A DNA stretch of 64,000 nucleotides from Rhodobacteraceae bacterium EL129 (GCA_900313005.1 ONZJ01000002.1:1938996-2002995); one strand, 5' to 3'; positions 37,702 through 47,523 are shown, numbered from the stretch's first letter. The notes: generated by a model not told the origin, from the letters alone. A program made the numbers and translations.

Positions 37702-38487
37702 TCAGCGCCTGCTACTTTCCTGCGTCTTCATATCTTCCATTGCACGTTCCCAAGCCCTGCCCCGCAGGATTTTGCGAAATGCGCGCTCCAGCTCGGCGGT
37801 GCCATTGGATTGATACCAATCACCGTGCGAGATGACGATCCGGCGAGGTCCCCAGCTCATCATGGTTTCGACGTCTTCGGCCAATGCTGATTTGTCTTTA
37901 TACGACCAGCGTAGGACAGGGGGCATTTTTCCATCGGTGTTGTCGATACCGTTGAGCCATACGAACGGGCGGCATCGGGTCGGCAATTTAGCGGTGTCAA
38001 AGGATTCAATCAGATCCGTGAGGATCAATGTGCGCGAGGGTGGGTGAAAAAACACCGCCTCGTGGAACCATTTGCTACCGCGCACAATAAGCTGGTGGAG
38101 TTGCCCTGCCCAAGGTGTCTCGGAAGTATCCCATTGCAAAGCCTCGGATTCTGGCAAAACCATATCAGACTTCGCCGCGCGTTCATGAACGCCAGGTGCG
38201 GTCCAGAATGTGGCTTGTGGATAGGTTGCTAGCCACTCCGCGGTATGGACGAAGTGAATGCAATTGGGGGCGACGACATGGCGCACCGGGCCAATCGCAT
38301 CCAGTTCGGCCTTCAAGTCACCTGACAGAACAGTCGGCGAGTGTACCCAAAGATCGCCGTTCTCCAGTTGCACCACCGTGCCGCGCGTGGAGAACGGAAA
38401 ACCAAAAGACGTGACCGCTGGGCCATCTACAATCCAAATACCCTCAGCCAAAGGCTTGAGGGTATTGAGAGGCGCATAGCCCGTCAT
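37702..38487 (-). CDS. DUF4336 domain protein (metallo-beta-lactamase-like fold)
   Basis: 261 residues. 'LAEGIWIVDGPAVTSFGFPF', 'HVVAPNCIHFVHTAEW' and 'LILTDLIESF' match DUF4336, a diverged metallo-hydrolase-like family whose metal ligands are only partly kept. 'RRIVISHGDWY' near the end supplies a possible His/Asp pair. The ATG overlaps the stop of the secreted cyclophilin (TGATG), so it is the third gene of a ppi-ppi-DUF4336 operon. Confidence 0.8.
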   Translation of the reverse strand: MTGYAPLNTLKPLAEGIWIVDGPAVTSFGFPFSTRGTVVQLENGDLWVHSPTVLSGDLKAELDAIGPVRHVVAPNCIHFVHTAEWLATYPQATFWTAPGVHERAAKSDMVLPESEALQWDTSETPWAGQLHQLIVRGSKWFHEAVFFHPPSRTLILTDLIESFDTAKLPTRCRPFVWLNGIDNTDGKMPPVLRWSYKDKSALAEDVETMMSWGPRRIVISHGDWYQSNGTAELERAFRKILRGRAWERAMEDMKTQESSRR

Positions 38488-39041
38488 CAGTCGATCACAG
38501 TGACCGTTTGCATGACATCTGGCTGGCCGATTACAGCCCCGTTGCTGCCTTCGCCGCGTTTGATGGCATCCACCACGTCCATCCCTTCGGTCACACGGCC
38601 CACAACGGTATATTGCCCGTTCAGGAAATGACCTGGCTCGAACATGATGAAGAACTGGCTGTTGGCCGAATTCGGGCTTTGCGAGCGCGCCATGCCTACC
38701 ACACCGCGGTCATAGGGTACGTCAGAAAACTCGGCCTTAAGATCCGAGCGATCCGATCCACCCATGCCGGCGCGGGACATATTGCCACCGTCGAGTTTGC
38801 CAAACTCCACATCGCCCGTCTGCGCCATGAAGCCGTCGATCACCCTGTGAAAGACAACGCCGTTGTATGCGCCTTCTTCTGCCAGGGCCGCAATCTGGGC
38901 GACATGACCCGGGGCCACATCCTCAAGCAGATCAATGGTGATGGTGCCATTGGCCTCGCCTGCCACTTCGATTTGCAGACCTGTGGCCAGCGCGGGGCCC
39001 GCCATCAGGCCAAGGCCAAGAGCCAGTGCAAGCTTACGCAT
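38487..39041 (-). CDS. periplasmic peptidyl-prolyl cis-trans isomerase, cyclophilin type
   Basis: 184 residues with an N-terminal signal peptide ('[19 protein letters not shown]'). The cyclophilin core has '[21 protein letters not shown]', '[22 protein letters not shown]' and 'NGQYTVVGRVTEGMDVVD'. It assists proline isomerisation in the periplasm. Paralog of the cytoplasmic copy directly upstream, with which it overlaps by 8 nt, so the pair looks like a tandem duplication with one exported copy. Confidence 0.93.
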   Translation of the reverse strand: MRKLALALGLGLMAGPALATGLQIEVAGEANGTITIDLLEDVAPGHVAQIAALAEEGAYNGVVFHRVIDGFMAQTGDVEFGKLDGGNMSRAGMGGSDRSDLKAEFSDVPYDRGVVGMARSQSPNSANSQFFIMFEPGHFLNGQYTVVGRVTEGMDVVDAIKRGEGSNGAVIGQPDVMQTVTVID

Positions 39042-39540
39042 CTGCGGCCACCTTCATGCTGACCATACGGTCGGGGTTCGCCGGCGGCTCGCCACGGGTG
39101 ATGGCGTCGACATGCTCCATGCCTTCGATCACGCGGCCATAGACTGTATATTGACCGTTCAGGAAGTGGTTATCCTTGAAGTTGATGAAGAATTGCGAGT
39201 TGGCGGAATCCGGCATCTGGCTGCGTGCCGCACCGATTGTACCACGGTCGTGCGGCAGCTTGCTGAACTCAGCTTTCAGGTTAGGCTTGTCGCTGCCGCC
39301 GGTGCCGGCACGGCCAAGGTTGAACCCATCTTCCATATCGCCATGTTCCACATCGCCGGTCTGCGCCATGAAGCCATCAATCACACGGTGAAAACACACG
39401 TTGTCATAAGCGCCTTCGCGGGCTAGCTCTTTCATCCGTTCGCAATGGCCGGGGGCCACGTCGGGCAGTAACTCGATGGTCACTGTGCCGTCTTTCAGCT
39501 CTAGCAGGATGGTGTTTTCAGGGTCTTTGATCTCGGCCAT
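39034..39540 (-). CDS. ppiB: cytoplasmic peptidyl-prolyl cis-trans isomerase, cyclophilin type
   Basis: 168 residues from ATG 39540, chosen because AAGGAG lies 6 nt upstream; an ATG 18 nt earlier lacks such a site. '[22 protein letters not shown]' (in part), '[22 protein letters not shown]' and '[20 protein letters not shown]' define a bacterial cyclophilin without signal peptide. First gene of the operon with the exported paralog and the DUF4336 gene. Divergent from pgk across 130 bp. Confidence 0.93.
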   Translation of the reverse strand: MAEIKDPENTILLELKDGTVTIELLPDVAPGHCERMKELAREGAYDNVCFHRVIDGFMAQTGDVEHGDMEDGFNLGRAGTGGSDKPNLKAEFSKLPHDRGTIGAARSQMPDSANSQFFINFKDNHFLNGQYTVYGRVIEGMEHVDAITRGEPPANPDRMVSMKVAADA

Positions 39541-39670
39541 GGGGCGCTCCTTTTGCATATGTTGGGAAGATACCTATGCAATGCAGACCGGATGGACAAG
39601 CGCAGAGGTTGACGCAAGCAGACGATCACGCCAAAGAAGGCGCGAAATCCAAGGCACAGAGGCGATTGAT

Positions 39671-40861
39671 ATGAGCTGGAACACTCTCGACGATATGGAA
39701 CTGGCGGGCAAACGCGTGCTGACCCGTGTTGATATCAATGTGCCGGTTGAGGGCAGCGTGGTCAGCGACACCACGCGGATTGATCGGATCGTGCCCACCG
39801 TGACAGATATACTGGCGCGCGGCGGTAAGCCGATGCTGATCGCCCACTTTGGCCGCCCGAAAGGCAAGGTCGTTCTGGATATGTCATTGCGTGTTGTCCT
39901 GCCTGCGCTGGAAGAGGCGCTTGGGCGCAAGGTCACACTGATCGAAACACTGGAAGGCGCGGAAAATCTGACGGATGAGGCCCGCGCTGCTGATGTGCTG
40001 CTTTTGGAAAACATCCGCTTTCACCCCGGTGAAGAGGCCAATGACCCTGCCTTCGCTCAACGTCTGGCCGGACTGGGTGACATCTATTGCAACGATGCGT
40101 TTTCGGCCGCCCACCGCGCCCACGCCAGCACCGAAGGCCTGGCCCACCACATGCCCGCCTGTGCCGGTCGCTTGATGCAGGCCGAGCTGGAAGCGCTGGA
40201 GGCCGCGCTTGGCACGCCCAAACGCCCGGTTGTGGCCGTTGTGGGCGGGGCGAAGGTGTCGACCAAGCTGGATCTGCTGGGCAACCTGGTGGATCAAGTG
40301 AATCATCTGGTGATCGGTGGGGGTATGGCCAATACATTCCTCGCGGCCCAGGGTTTGAACGTTGGCAAATCGCTGTGTGAACACGACATGACTGACACCG
40401 CGCGCGAGATCATGACCAAGGCCGGTGCTGCGGGCTGCGAGATCATCCTGCCCGGCGATGTGGTCGTCGCGGCTGAGTTCAAGGCCGGGGCTGATCACAA
40501 AGTCCTGCCCGCACACGCCTGCCCCGAAGACAAGATGATCCTGGATGCAGGCCCCGCGACCGTTGCGCGGATCGAAGCAGTGCTCGACAAGGCCAATACG
40601 CTGATCTGGAATGGACCCCTCGGGGCGTTTGAGATCGACCCTTTTGATGACGCCACCAATGCCGCCGCTGCACATGCCGCCCGGCTGAGCCGCGAAGGCA
40701 AGCTGACATCCGTCGCGGGAGGGGGCGACACGGTTGCGGCCCTGAACCAAGCCGGTGCTGCGGATGATTTTACCTACATCTCAACGGCTGGTGGTGCATT
40801 CCTCGAATGGATGGAAGGTAAACCCCTGCCGGGTGTGGCAGCCTTGTCAGCGAATGCGTGA
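39671..40861 (+). CDS. pgk: phosphoglycerate kinase
   Basis: 396 residues from ATG 39671, which matches the normal family length; the open frame continues upstream without support. '[11 protein letters not shown]' is the N-terminal signature, 'AHFGRPKG' binds phosphoglycerate, and '[13 protein letters not shown]' and '[15 protein letters not shown]' form the nucleotide-binding part. It interconverts 1,3-bisphosphoglycerate and 3-phosphoglycerate. A class I aldolase gene lies 4 kb downstream on the same strand, with unrelated genes between. Confidence 0.97.
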   Translation: MSWNTLDDMELAGKRVLTRVDINVPVEGSVVSDTTRIDRIVPTVTDILARGGKPMLIAHFGRPKGKVVLDMSLRVVLPALEEALGRKVTLIETLEGAENLTDEARAADVLLLENIRFHPGEEANDPAFAQRLAGLGDIYCNDAFSAAHRAHASTEGLAHHMPACAGRLMQAELEALEAALGTPKRPVVAVVGGAKVSTKLDLLGNLVDQVNHLVIGGGMANTFLAAQGLNVGKSLCEHDMTDTAREIMTKAGAAGCEIILPGDVVVAAEFKAGADHKVLPAHACPEDKMILDAGPATVARIEAVLDKANTLIWNGPLGAFEIDPFDDATNAAAAHAARLSREGKLTSVAGGGDTVAALNQAGAADDFTYISTAGGAFLEWMEGKPLPGVAALSANA

Positions 40862-41117
40862 GACCTGTCCGGAGGTTTCAACCAATCAACGTTGAGCATT
40901 TTGGTTAGTAGCTTTGGTCCGCAAAGCGGACAAGGCGGCCATTCGGTTCGAATAGCATTTCCAAAATAGCAGAGCAGTACTTCTTTGCCGTACATTGAAG
41001 CGAATGATTTCCTCGTCCCAGTTTTATTGATCTTGGGAACAGTAATCGACAAGAATAGAGCACCCAAGAAATCGTGTGTAGTCAGAAAGCCAGACTGCAA
41101 AGCCGAGAGAAAACAAC
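40862..41117. other. 256-bp AT-richer gap with a small hairpin, no gene seen
   Basis: Local GC is low; I count 42% in 40981-41040. GTCCGC-AAA-GCGGAC (40917-40931) is a perfect 6-bp hairpin, followed by CAAGGCGGCCATTCGG. A related segment, GCTTTGGGCTCAATGCAGAC then ATTCGAAGCG, occurs after the cyclodeaminase gene (about 42106-42138). No convincing ORF or RNA gene was found here. Confidence 0.4.
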
Positions 41118-42065
41118 ATGACCTCTGAAAGCAAACTGGTTTATCTTTCTGACAAGGACTTGGAAGCTTTGGGCATCAAACCCTCGGAGGTCACCGACGC
41201 CATCGAAGCAGCCCTATTAGCCAAGGCAAACGGCAAGCTTCATACGTCTCCCAAGACGGCCATCTTGCCCGGGGATGGACGGTATGCAATGTCTACGTTG
41301 GCAGTGGGTGATGATGGGTTCATTGTAACCAAACAGGTTACTGTGTGCCCTGAAAATCCAGCGCGAGGGCTCCCTGCGATTAACGGCGCAATCATGGTTA
41401 TGGACGCGCAAACCGGGCTTCTCAGAGCCGTCATGGGGGCAAACTGGATAACGGCAGTCAGAACAGCAGCACTGTCAATGGTGGTGGCGCGTCGACTTGC
41501 AGACCCTAGTGCCGAGACGGTAGCTTTTGTAGGTGCGGGCGTGCAGGCTCACTCCCATTTAGCTGCGTTTTCAGAGATATTTCCCCTGAAAAGAATTCGC
41601 GTGTTTGGGCGTGGCAAAGCGAATGTTGACAAACTTTGTAATCATGCTCGGGACATGGGCCTCGAAGCCGAAACAGCCCCCAATGCCAAGGGCGCTTTGC
41701 GTGACGCCGATCTGGTGGTGACATCAGTAACGTTGGACTACTCGATTGAACCCTTCTTGGATGCCCGATGGCTTAAGTCGACTGCCTTCGCCGCAATTAC
41801 TGATGCCTGCATTCCGTGGTCTCCAGACGGCATGACCGCTTTCAATACTGTAATTGTTGACGACCGAACGCAGGAATTTGAAAGCGACAAGCCGATGCTT
41901 CCATACCAGCAGGTAACCGGCGATTTGACGGAACTTATCTCGGGAGAAATTGATACCCCCTCGCACGACAAACCGGCGGCCTTTGCTTTTAGAGGTATTT
42001 CACTGGGAGATTACGCCACAGCGGTCCTCGCGCTTCGTCGGGCTGCTGACGTACAAAGAATGTGA
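41118..42065 (+). CDS. ornithine cyclodeaminase / mu-crystallin family protein
   Basis: 315 residues with a Rossmann NAD(P)-binding domain at 'TVAFVGAGVQAHSHLAAF' and the substrate region 'MGANWITAVRTAALSMVVARRLA' (in parts). Family members are NAD-dependent cyclodeaminases or imine and opine reductases such as ornithine cyclodeaminase, alanine dehydrogenase and ketimine reductase. The catalytic Asp region 'ITDACIPWSPDG' is diverged, so the reaction is uncertain. Codon use is AT-richer than in neighbours, which suggests recent acquisition. Confidence 0.8.
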   Translation: MTSESKLVYLSDKDLEALGIKPSEVTDAIEAALLAKANGKLHTSPKTAILPGDGRYAMSTLAVGDDGFIVTKQVTVCPENPARGLPAINGAIMVMDAQTGLLRAVMGANWITAVRTAALSMVVARRLADPSAETVAFVGAGVQAHSHLAAFSEIFPLKRIRVFGRGKANVDKLCNHARDMGLEAETAPNAKGALRDADLVVTSVTLDYSIEPFLDARWLKSTAFAAITDACIPWSPDGMTAFNTVIVDDRTQEFESDKPMLPYQQVTGDLTELISGEIDTPSHDKPAAFAFRGISLGDYATAVLALRRAADVQRM

Positions 42066-42236
42066 AGATTGGAAAGTGGTTGCTGCTAGGGAAAAATTGT
42101 TGGCCGCTTTGGGCTCAATGCAGACATTCGAAGCGTCCTTCCCCGGTTCAAATCTGACAAGTAAGGATTACCGGACTGTGGGTACTCTCGACGGCTTCCT
42201 AGGTTGAAAGGATATACCAAAAAAAGGATACGCTCC

Positions 42237-43832
42237 ATGTTTCGTTTGAAATCTGCCCTTTTCGCCTGTTGTGCCAGCCTTGCGCTCGGCACCCCCGCCC
42301 TTGCCGAAGGGGATCCGAAACCCGGGTTGATGGATGTCATCACCCCCGACAGCATCGCCGAGACAATTGCCGGGATTTCTATATCAGCCCTGCGCACCGT
42401 CATGGAGGTGGAATATCAGCACCTGAGCACTGACGTCATGCGCGGGACAGTGTCCTTGTCCGGCGTGACCCTGCGCCCGCAATTGCCCTATGACCGGGCC
42501 CGCCAGTGCGAGATCACCGTACAACGCGCAGGGTTTGATCTGGGCAAGTTTCGCCCCGATCTGACGGCCTCAAACGCCTCGGTGATCATGGTGGGGGCCA
42601 CCGCCAATATTGCCTGCCTGCCGCGCGACGCCGGACTGATGATGCGGGCCTCGGGCTATAACGAGATTGTCGTCGATCGGCTGGCTTTTGAGGTGGACTA
42701 CATCCACGGCACCGGCGAGATCCGCACCAACGGCTCCGCAGCGATCAACGACATGCTGACGCTTGATCTGGCCATGGCTGGGGCCATCTTGCCACGCCTG
42801 TCCGAATTTGGGGGTCCGGGCGATCCGGCCATTCGTGTGCGTCAGGCCGTGCTGGGCATCCAGGACAATGGCGGCTGGGAGCGCTTGTCAGCTCAAATCC
42901 CCGAAAACCTGCGTCAACCCGATGTCATCCGTGGCCTGGGAACCGAAGAGCTAACCAATGCGCTCAGCAACAACGGCACGCGGGCGCTGACAGCGACGGA
43001 ACGCCGTTTCATCGACGATCTGATGGAGCATGTGGCCGAATTTGTCCGCAACCCCGGCGAAATCACGATTGAGGCGCAATTGCCGGCGTCGGGCATCGTG
43101 CTGGAACCCGAGATCTATGAGGCCCCCGAAGAGTTATTGCAGGCGTTGGCGCCGGATGCGCGTACTGCCCCTGTCGCACAATCCGAACTGCTTGATCCCG
43201 CTTTGTTGTCGCGGCTCAACGGTTCTCTGAGCGCCTCTGAACGTCTGCAACTGGCCGAAGCCTTGCTGACTGGCTCCGGCGTGCCGCGCGCCGAAGGTCT
43301 GGTGCCTGATCTGCTGGCCCCTTTGATGGGCAGTGATGCGCCCGAGGCCGCGCAAGCCGCCTTAATGACAGCACGCGCGCAGTTTGCATATGACCCCGGT
43401 GCAGCCTATGGCCATGCGCTGGCCGCCAGCTCAGACCGCCAGAGCGGTGCTGTGTCGCTGCTGGATGCGCTTGAGGCGCGCCTGACCACGACCCAGGTGG
43501 TTGCAGCGCAGGACCGTTATCTGTCCCAGGTAGGTCTTGTCGCATTGCCCGGTGGCAACGACATCCGCGTCGTGCGTGCCCGGGCTTTGGCCCATTTCAC
43601 CGGTCTCGGTGCGCCGCGGTCTTATCGACAGGCCTATTACTATGCTTTGATTGCCGAGGCCGCTGGTGACATCGGTGCGCGCCCTCTGCGCGAGGATATC
43701 GAGGCGCGTTTTGCCAATCGCGGAGACGAGGTGAACACCATGTGGGCAACCATGCGGCTTGAAACCCAGGAGCGCGCCCTGTCTGACTGGATCACCGGCG
43801 ACCTTGCGGCGCAGTTCACCCGAACCGACTGA
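42237..43832 (+). CDS. secreted protein of unknown function, 531 aa
   Basis: Start at ATG 42237 with AAGGA 8 nt upstream. The signal peptide 'LKSALFACCASLALGTPALA' is followed by Glu-Gly. The first half is beta-rich ('GTVSLSGVTLRPQLPYDRAR') with a Cys pair that may form a disulfide. The second half is Ala-rich and helical, with Sel1/TPR-like spacing ('SYRQAYYYALIAEAAGD'). I recognise no family. It ends in a strong terminator and appears monocistronic. Confidence 0.75.
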   Translation: MFRLKSALFACCASLALGTPALAEGDPKPGLMDVITPDSIAETIAGISISALRTVMEVEYQHLSTDVMRGTVSLSGVTLRPQLPYDRARQCEITVQRAGFDLGKFRPDLTASNASVIMVGATANIACLPRDAGLMMRASGYNEIVVDRLAFEVDYIHGTGEIRTNGSAAINDMLTLDLAMAGAILPRLSEFGGPGDPAIRVRQAVLGIQDNGGWERLSAQIPENLRQPDVIRGLGTEELTNALSNNGTRALTATERRFIDDLMEHVAEFVRNPGEITIEAQLPASGIVLEPEIYEAPEELLQALAPDARTAPVAQSELLDPALLSRLNGSLSASERLQLAEALLTGSGVPRAEGLVPDLLAPLMGSDAPEAAQAALMTARAQFAYDPGAAYGHALAASSDRQSGAVSLLDALEARLTTTQVVAAQDRYLSQVGLVALPGGNDIRVVRARALAHFTGLGAPRSYRQAYYYALIAEAAGDIGARPLREDIEARFANRGDEVNTMWATMRLETQERALSDWITGDLAAQFTRTD

Positions 43833-43857
43833 TACGGGCGATCATCCCAAAGCATTG

Positions 43858-43888
43858 GGCCGCAGCTTGACTTGCGCTGCGGCCTTTT
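43858..43888 (+). terminator. intrinsic terminator after the 531-aa secreted protein gene
   Basis: GGCCGCAGC (43858-43866) pairs with GCTGCGGCC (43876-43884) around a 9-nt loop, followed by TTTT. Confidence 0.85.
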
Positions 43889-43926
43889 CCATGTGCACAA
43901 CGGATGCGACCCTGAAAGGACATAAG

Positions 43927-44706
43927 ATGGACAATTGGACCCTCGTCACAGGCGCCTCCGAAGGGCTTGGCGCTGAGTTTGCCCGGATCGCCGCTGCTGA
44001 GGGGCGCAACCTGATCCTCACCGCCCGGTCCGAGGACAAGCTGAATGCTCTGGCTGATGAACTGCGTTCGGACACCGTAGAAATCGTCGTTATCCCGGCG
44101 GATCTGTCGGATGTGGACGACGCGGCGCGGCTGTGGATCGAGGCCGGTAAGGGCCGTCGTATCGAAGTGATCGTCAACAATGCAGGCCTTGGTCGCCATG
44201 GCGCGCTGGCAGATCAGGGCGGTTGGGCACGCGAGTTGAATTCGATCATGGTCAACACCGTGGCTCTGACCTATCTGACCAAGCGTGGCGCGCAACATAT
44301 GTTGCAACATGGCGGCGGCGCGATCCTGAATGTGGCTTCGGTCGCGGGTTTCATACCGGGACCTAACATGGCCGTGTATCACGCCACCAAGGCCTTTGCG
44401 CTGTCGCTGTCCGAGGCTGTGGCTGAAGAGCTCAGCGGCTCGGGCGTCACAGTCACAGCGCTCTGTCCTGGCGCCACCCAGACCGAATTCTTTGACGCCG
44501 CCGACATGGGCGGCATGCGCCTGTTGAAGCTGGCAAAACCAATGGCCGCCCGACCTGTGGCGCAGGCCGGATGGGATGCGGCATTGCGTGGTCGTCGTGT
44601 GATCGTGACAGGCCTGCTGAACAAGCTCTTTGCTTTTTCACCCCGCCTCAGCCCACGCCGGTTGGTGACCTTTATCTCTGACAAGGTGATGGGCAAAGCG
44701 CGCTAA
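43927..44706 (+). CDS. short-chain dehydrogenase/reductase
   Basis: 259 residues from ATG 43927 with GAAAGGA upstream. 'TLVTGASEGLGAEFARIAA' is the TGxxxGxG cofactor loop, 'VNNAGLGRHG' the NNAG motif, and 'ILNVASVAGF'...'YHATKAF' supplies the Ser-Tyr-Lys catalytic set. 'LTARSEDKL' suggests an NADP preference. The hydrophobic C-terminal region resembles the DltE-like or ketoreductase group. Substrate unknown. Confidence 0.9.
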   Translation: MDNWTLVTGASEGLGAEFARIAAAEGRNLILTARSEDKLNALADELRSDTVEIVVIPADLSDVDDAARLWIEAGKGRRIEVIVNNAGLGRHGALADQGGWARELNSIMVNTVALTYLTKRGAQHMLQHGGGAILNVASVAGFIPGPNMAVYHATKAFALSLSEAVAEELSGSGVTVTALCPGATQTEFFDAADMGGMRLLKLAKPMAARPVAQAGWDAALRGRRVIVTGLLNKLFAFSPRLSPRRLVTFISDKVMGKAR

Positions 44707-44820
44707 GCGCCAAGGCTTCCAATAGGGTTCCTGTCTGTCGTTAGCGCCACCACAATTGCAACCCTGCATCCTCTCGCCTAGAAGCGGCCAACGAGTCATT
44801 TGAGCCAGAGGGAGCATTCC

Positions 44821-45714
44821 ATGTCGAAAGAGCAGCAATCCGCACAAATGCGCGACGGACAGGGGTTTGTCGCGGCGTTGGATCAATCTGGCGGATCCAC
44901 GCCAAAGGCCTTGGCGCTCTATGGCGTGACTGAGGATGCTTATAGCTCTGAGGCGGAAATGTTCGACCTCATGCACGCCATGCGCGCGCGCATCGCTAGT
45001 GCGCCCGAATTTACCGGCGACAAGGTGATCGGTGCGATCCTGTTTGAAATGACCATGGACCGTCAGATTGCGGGCAAACCTTCGGCCACCTATCTGTGGG
45101 AAGACCGCGGCGTCGTTCCGTTTCTGAAGGTCGACAAGGGCCTGGCAGATGAGGTCGATGGCGTGCGCCTGATGAAACCCATGCCTGATCTGGATGCCCT
45201 GCTGAAGCGTGCCAACGCTGCAGGCATCTTTGGCACCAAAATGCGTTCTGTGATTGATGCAGCCTCTGCATCGGGGATTGCCGCCAATGTGGCGCAACAA
45301 TTCGAGGTGGGTCGACAAATTCTCAGCCACGGGCTGATGCCGATTATTGAACCCGAAGTGACCATTTCCATTGCAGACAAAGCCGAGGCCGAAGATATCC
45401 TGCTTGCGGCGATCACCCAACAGCTGGACGCCCTGCCCGAAGGTCAGGAAATCATGCTGAAGCTGACTCTGCCCGAAAAGGCCAACCACTACAAATCTCT
45501 GGTGGATCATCCAAAGGTGATGCGTGTCGTGGCCCTCTCGGGGGGGTATTCGCGCGAAGAGGCGAACCGCCGTCTGAGTGAGAACGCTGGCATGATTGCC
45601 AGTTTCTCGCGGGCCCTGACCGAAGGTCTGTCAGCCCAGCAATCCGACGACGCGTTCAACGCCGCCATCGGGGACACGATCAACGAAATCCGCGACGCCT
45701 CTATCGCTGGTTAA
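44821..45714 (+). CDS. class I fructose-bisphosphate aldolase
   Basis: 297 residues from ATG 44821 with GAGGGAG upstream. 'GFVAALDQSGGSTPKALALYG' (in part) is the characteristic start of the bacterial class I aldolase (fda-type) group. 'WEDRGVVPFLKVDKGL' and 'QEIMLKLTLPEK' carry the lysines expected around the Schiff-base site, and 'RVVALSGGYSREEA' the phosphate loop. Splits or forms fructose-1,6-bisphosphate without metal. Confidence 0.92.
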   Translation: MSKEQQSAQMRDGQGFVAALDQSGGSTPKALALYGVTEDAYSSEAEMFDLMHAMRARIASAPEFTGDKVIGAILFEMTMDRQIAGKPSATYLWEDRGVVPFLKVDKGLADEVDGVRLMKPMPDLDALLKRANAAGIFGTKMRSVIDAASASGIAANVAQQFEVGRQILSHGLMPIIEPEVTISIADKAEAEDILLAAITQQLDALPEGQEIMLKLTLPEKANHYKSLVDHPKVMRVVALSGGYSREEANRRLSENAGMIASFSRALTEGLSAQQSDDAFNAAIGDTINEIRDASIAG

Positions 45715-45816
45715 ATCAGCGCAACAGATCTGCATGTTGCGTCTCCGCAAACTGTCGGCCCCTCTCCCCCAAAACACAGGGTTATCGCGAAAGCGGCCCC
45801 ATTGGCGTCAGGGGGT

Positions 45817-45834
45817 TTGGGGGGCTCCCCCCAA
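45817..45834. terminator. G/C-rich hairpin between aldolase and AidB-like genes
   Basis: TTGGGGGG-CT-CCCCCCAA is a perfect 8-bp inverted repeat in the 177-bp gap between the convergent genes. A second weaker hairpin, CGCAACA/TGTTGCG (45720-45741), lies nearer the aldolase stop. No long T-run, so termination is inferred from position. Confidence 0.5.
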
Positions 45835-45891
45835 GGCCTGCGTGGCCTGAACGCAGTCAAAAGTCTTGCGGACTTGTCCCGCACATTTGGA

Positions 45892-47523
45892 TCAGGGTTC
45901 TTCCGGGCCCAGCCGCGCCAATATCGCAGCGTCATCCAACCCGCTCACGGCCCCCGCAATGCGCCCACGATCGCCCGCCAGCCGGGTTTTCACATAGCCC
46001 TCGGACACGGCCGGTGGCGCCTGCCGGATCAGAACGGACGCGGTCAACAGAGTTGCCAGAGATGCTGAATACCATCGTGCCTCGCCCGCGTCGGGCAATT
46101 TGGGGAACCGGTCCATATGCGCGCGCAGCGCCGCATCATAGGCGCTGTATTGTCCTGACGCAGCCCCCAGCTCAGCCCCTAGCACTTCGCCCGCCAATGG
46201 TGCGGCTCGCAGGGTACGCAAGATGTCCAGACAGATCACATTGCCCGAGCCTTCCCAGATCGAATTGAGAGGGGCTTCGCGGTAGATCAGCGGCAGGCCT
46301 GTGTCCTCCACATAGCCCATCCCCCCCAGCGTCTCCATTGCCTCGACCACCACGCCCGGGGCCAGTTTGTTGTTCAGCAACTTGGCCAAGGCCACACTGA
46401 GCCGGGCAAAGGCGCGGTCCTCGGCGCTTTGCCCATCAAAGGCCTGCGCCACACGCAGGCCCAAGGCCACAGCGCCTTCCCAATCCAGCGCCACATCTGC
46501 CAGCACGCGGGCCATCAAGGGCTGGTCGATCAGGCGCGCGTCAAATGCTGTACGGTGGCGGCTCCATTGCACCGCCCTGTCCAAAGCCGCGCGCATCAGC
46601 CCTGCCGGGGCCATCGCCGTATCGAGCCGGGTGTGATGCACCATATCAATGATCGTGGCGATGCCCTGGCCCTCTTCTCCCACAGGGTAGGCCAGCGCCT
46701 CCACATACTCGATCTCGGCCGAGGCATTGGCATGATTGCCCAGCTTGTCTTTCAGGCGCTGTATCTCGATCCCGTTGCGCGTGCCCTCCAGCCAGCGCGG
46801 CACCAGATAGCAACTCAGCCCACCTGGGGCTTGCGCCAGGGTCAAATACCCATCCGACATGGGCGCGGAACAGAACCACTTGTGCCCATTCAGGCGAAAG
46901 AGCTCGCCGTCTGGCGTGGCGGTGGTCGTGGTGCCCCGCAGATCCGACCCGCCCTGCTTTTCGGTCATGGCCATGCCCATCGTTGCCCCCGGTTTGCGGG
47001 CCATTGGTTTGGCCTCTCCGTCGTAAACCCGTGCTGTCAGCTTTGGCACCCAGGCTTCAAACAAACTCGGGCTGGCTTGCAGGGCAGGCACCGCCGCATA
47101 GGTCATCGTCATAGGGCAGCACACCCCCGGTTCAATCTGGCTGGTCTGATAGACCATGGCCGCATGTGTGGCGTGGCCCCCGGGCGCCCCTTCCCATGGC
47201 AAGGCTGCATACCCGGCCGCGATCCCTGCCCCCAGCAAGGCGTGATACCCGGGGTGATAGCGCACCTCATCCAGCCGTCTGCCTCCTAGATCAAACACCA
47301 TCGCTTCGGGCTTGGAGCGATTTGCATTGCGCGCGGCCTCCTGCATCGCAGCCGTGCCAATGCGCCTGCCATATCCCGCAAGGTGTTCTGCGTCCGCCCC
47401 GGCGGCTGCGGCGTGGGTTTGCAAGGCCGGATCACTGGTCCAGAGGTCCAGATCACCACGCGCCCCGGGCTGATTGGAGACCACGTGGGTTTGCAATTCG
47501 GACCGGGGGGGGCTGTGTGACAT
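45892..47523 (-). CDS. acyl-CoA dehydrogenase, AidB-like
   Basis: 543 residues from ATG 47523 with GGAGAG 6 nt upstream. It is longer than ordinary acyl-CoA dehydrogenases (about 390 aa) and matches the AidB/long-insert group. 'AMTEKQGGSDLRGTTTTA' is the flavin loop, 'LNGHKWFCSAPMSDGY' precedes the catalytic region, and 'EGSGNVICLDILR' near residue 430 is the typical AidB-like C-terminal segment. It may oxidise an acyl-CoA or act in alkylation protection, as AidB does. No operon partner. Confidence 0.88.
   Translation of the reverse strand: MSHSPPRSELQTHVVSNQPGARGDLDLWTSDPALQTHAAAAGADAEHLAGYGRRIGTAAMQEAARNANRSKPEAMVFDLGGRRLDEVRYHPGYHALLGAGIAAGYAALPWEGAPGGHATHAAMVYQTSQIEPGVCCPMTMTYAAVPALQASPSLFEAWVPKLTARVYDGEAKPMARKPGATMGMAMTEKQGGSDLRGTTTTATPDGELFRLNGHKWFCSAPMSDGYLTLAQAPGGLSCYLVPRWLEGTRNGIEIQRLKDKLGNHANASAEIEYVEALAYPVGEEGQGIATIIDMVHHTRLDTAMAPAGLMRAALDRAVQWSRHRTAFDARLIDQPLMARVLADVALDWEGAVALGLRVAQAFDGQSAEDRAFARLSVALAKLLNNKLAPGVVVEAMETLGGMGYVEDTGLPLIYREAPLNSIWEGSGNVICLDILRTLRAAPLAGEVLGAELGAASGQYSAYDAALRAHMDRFPKLPDAGEARWYSASLATLLTASVLIRQAPPAVSEGYVKTRLAGDRGRIAGAVSGLDDAAILARLGPEEP

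Noticed and set aside
39476..39670. Upstream extension of pgk to 39476
   Set aside because: The extension is antisense to ppiB, lacks family similarity, and the ATG at 39671 gives the normal protein start.
40774..41100. 108-codon minus-strand frame overlapping the pgk 3' end and the following gap
   Set aside because: Starts in the AT-richer gap and ends inside pgk. No ribosome site, no known motif, and it would overlap pgk by about 90 nt.
42066..42203. tRNA-like T-loop GGTTCAAATC near 42146
   Set aside because: No matching acceptor stem or anticodon arm can be drawn around it. Treated as chance, or as part of the flank sequence noted beside the cyclodeaminase gene.
44638..45510. 290-codon minus-strand frame opposite the aldolase gene
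   Set aside because: Antisense to a conserved enzyme with good codon use. The predicted peptide has no recognisable domain.
46429..47289. 286-codon plus-strand frame opposite the AidB-like gene
   Set aside because: Shadow of the dehydrogenase gene; composition is typical of an antisense frame.
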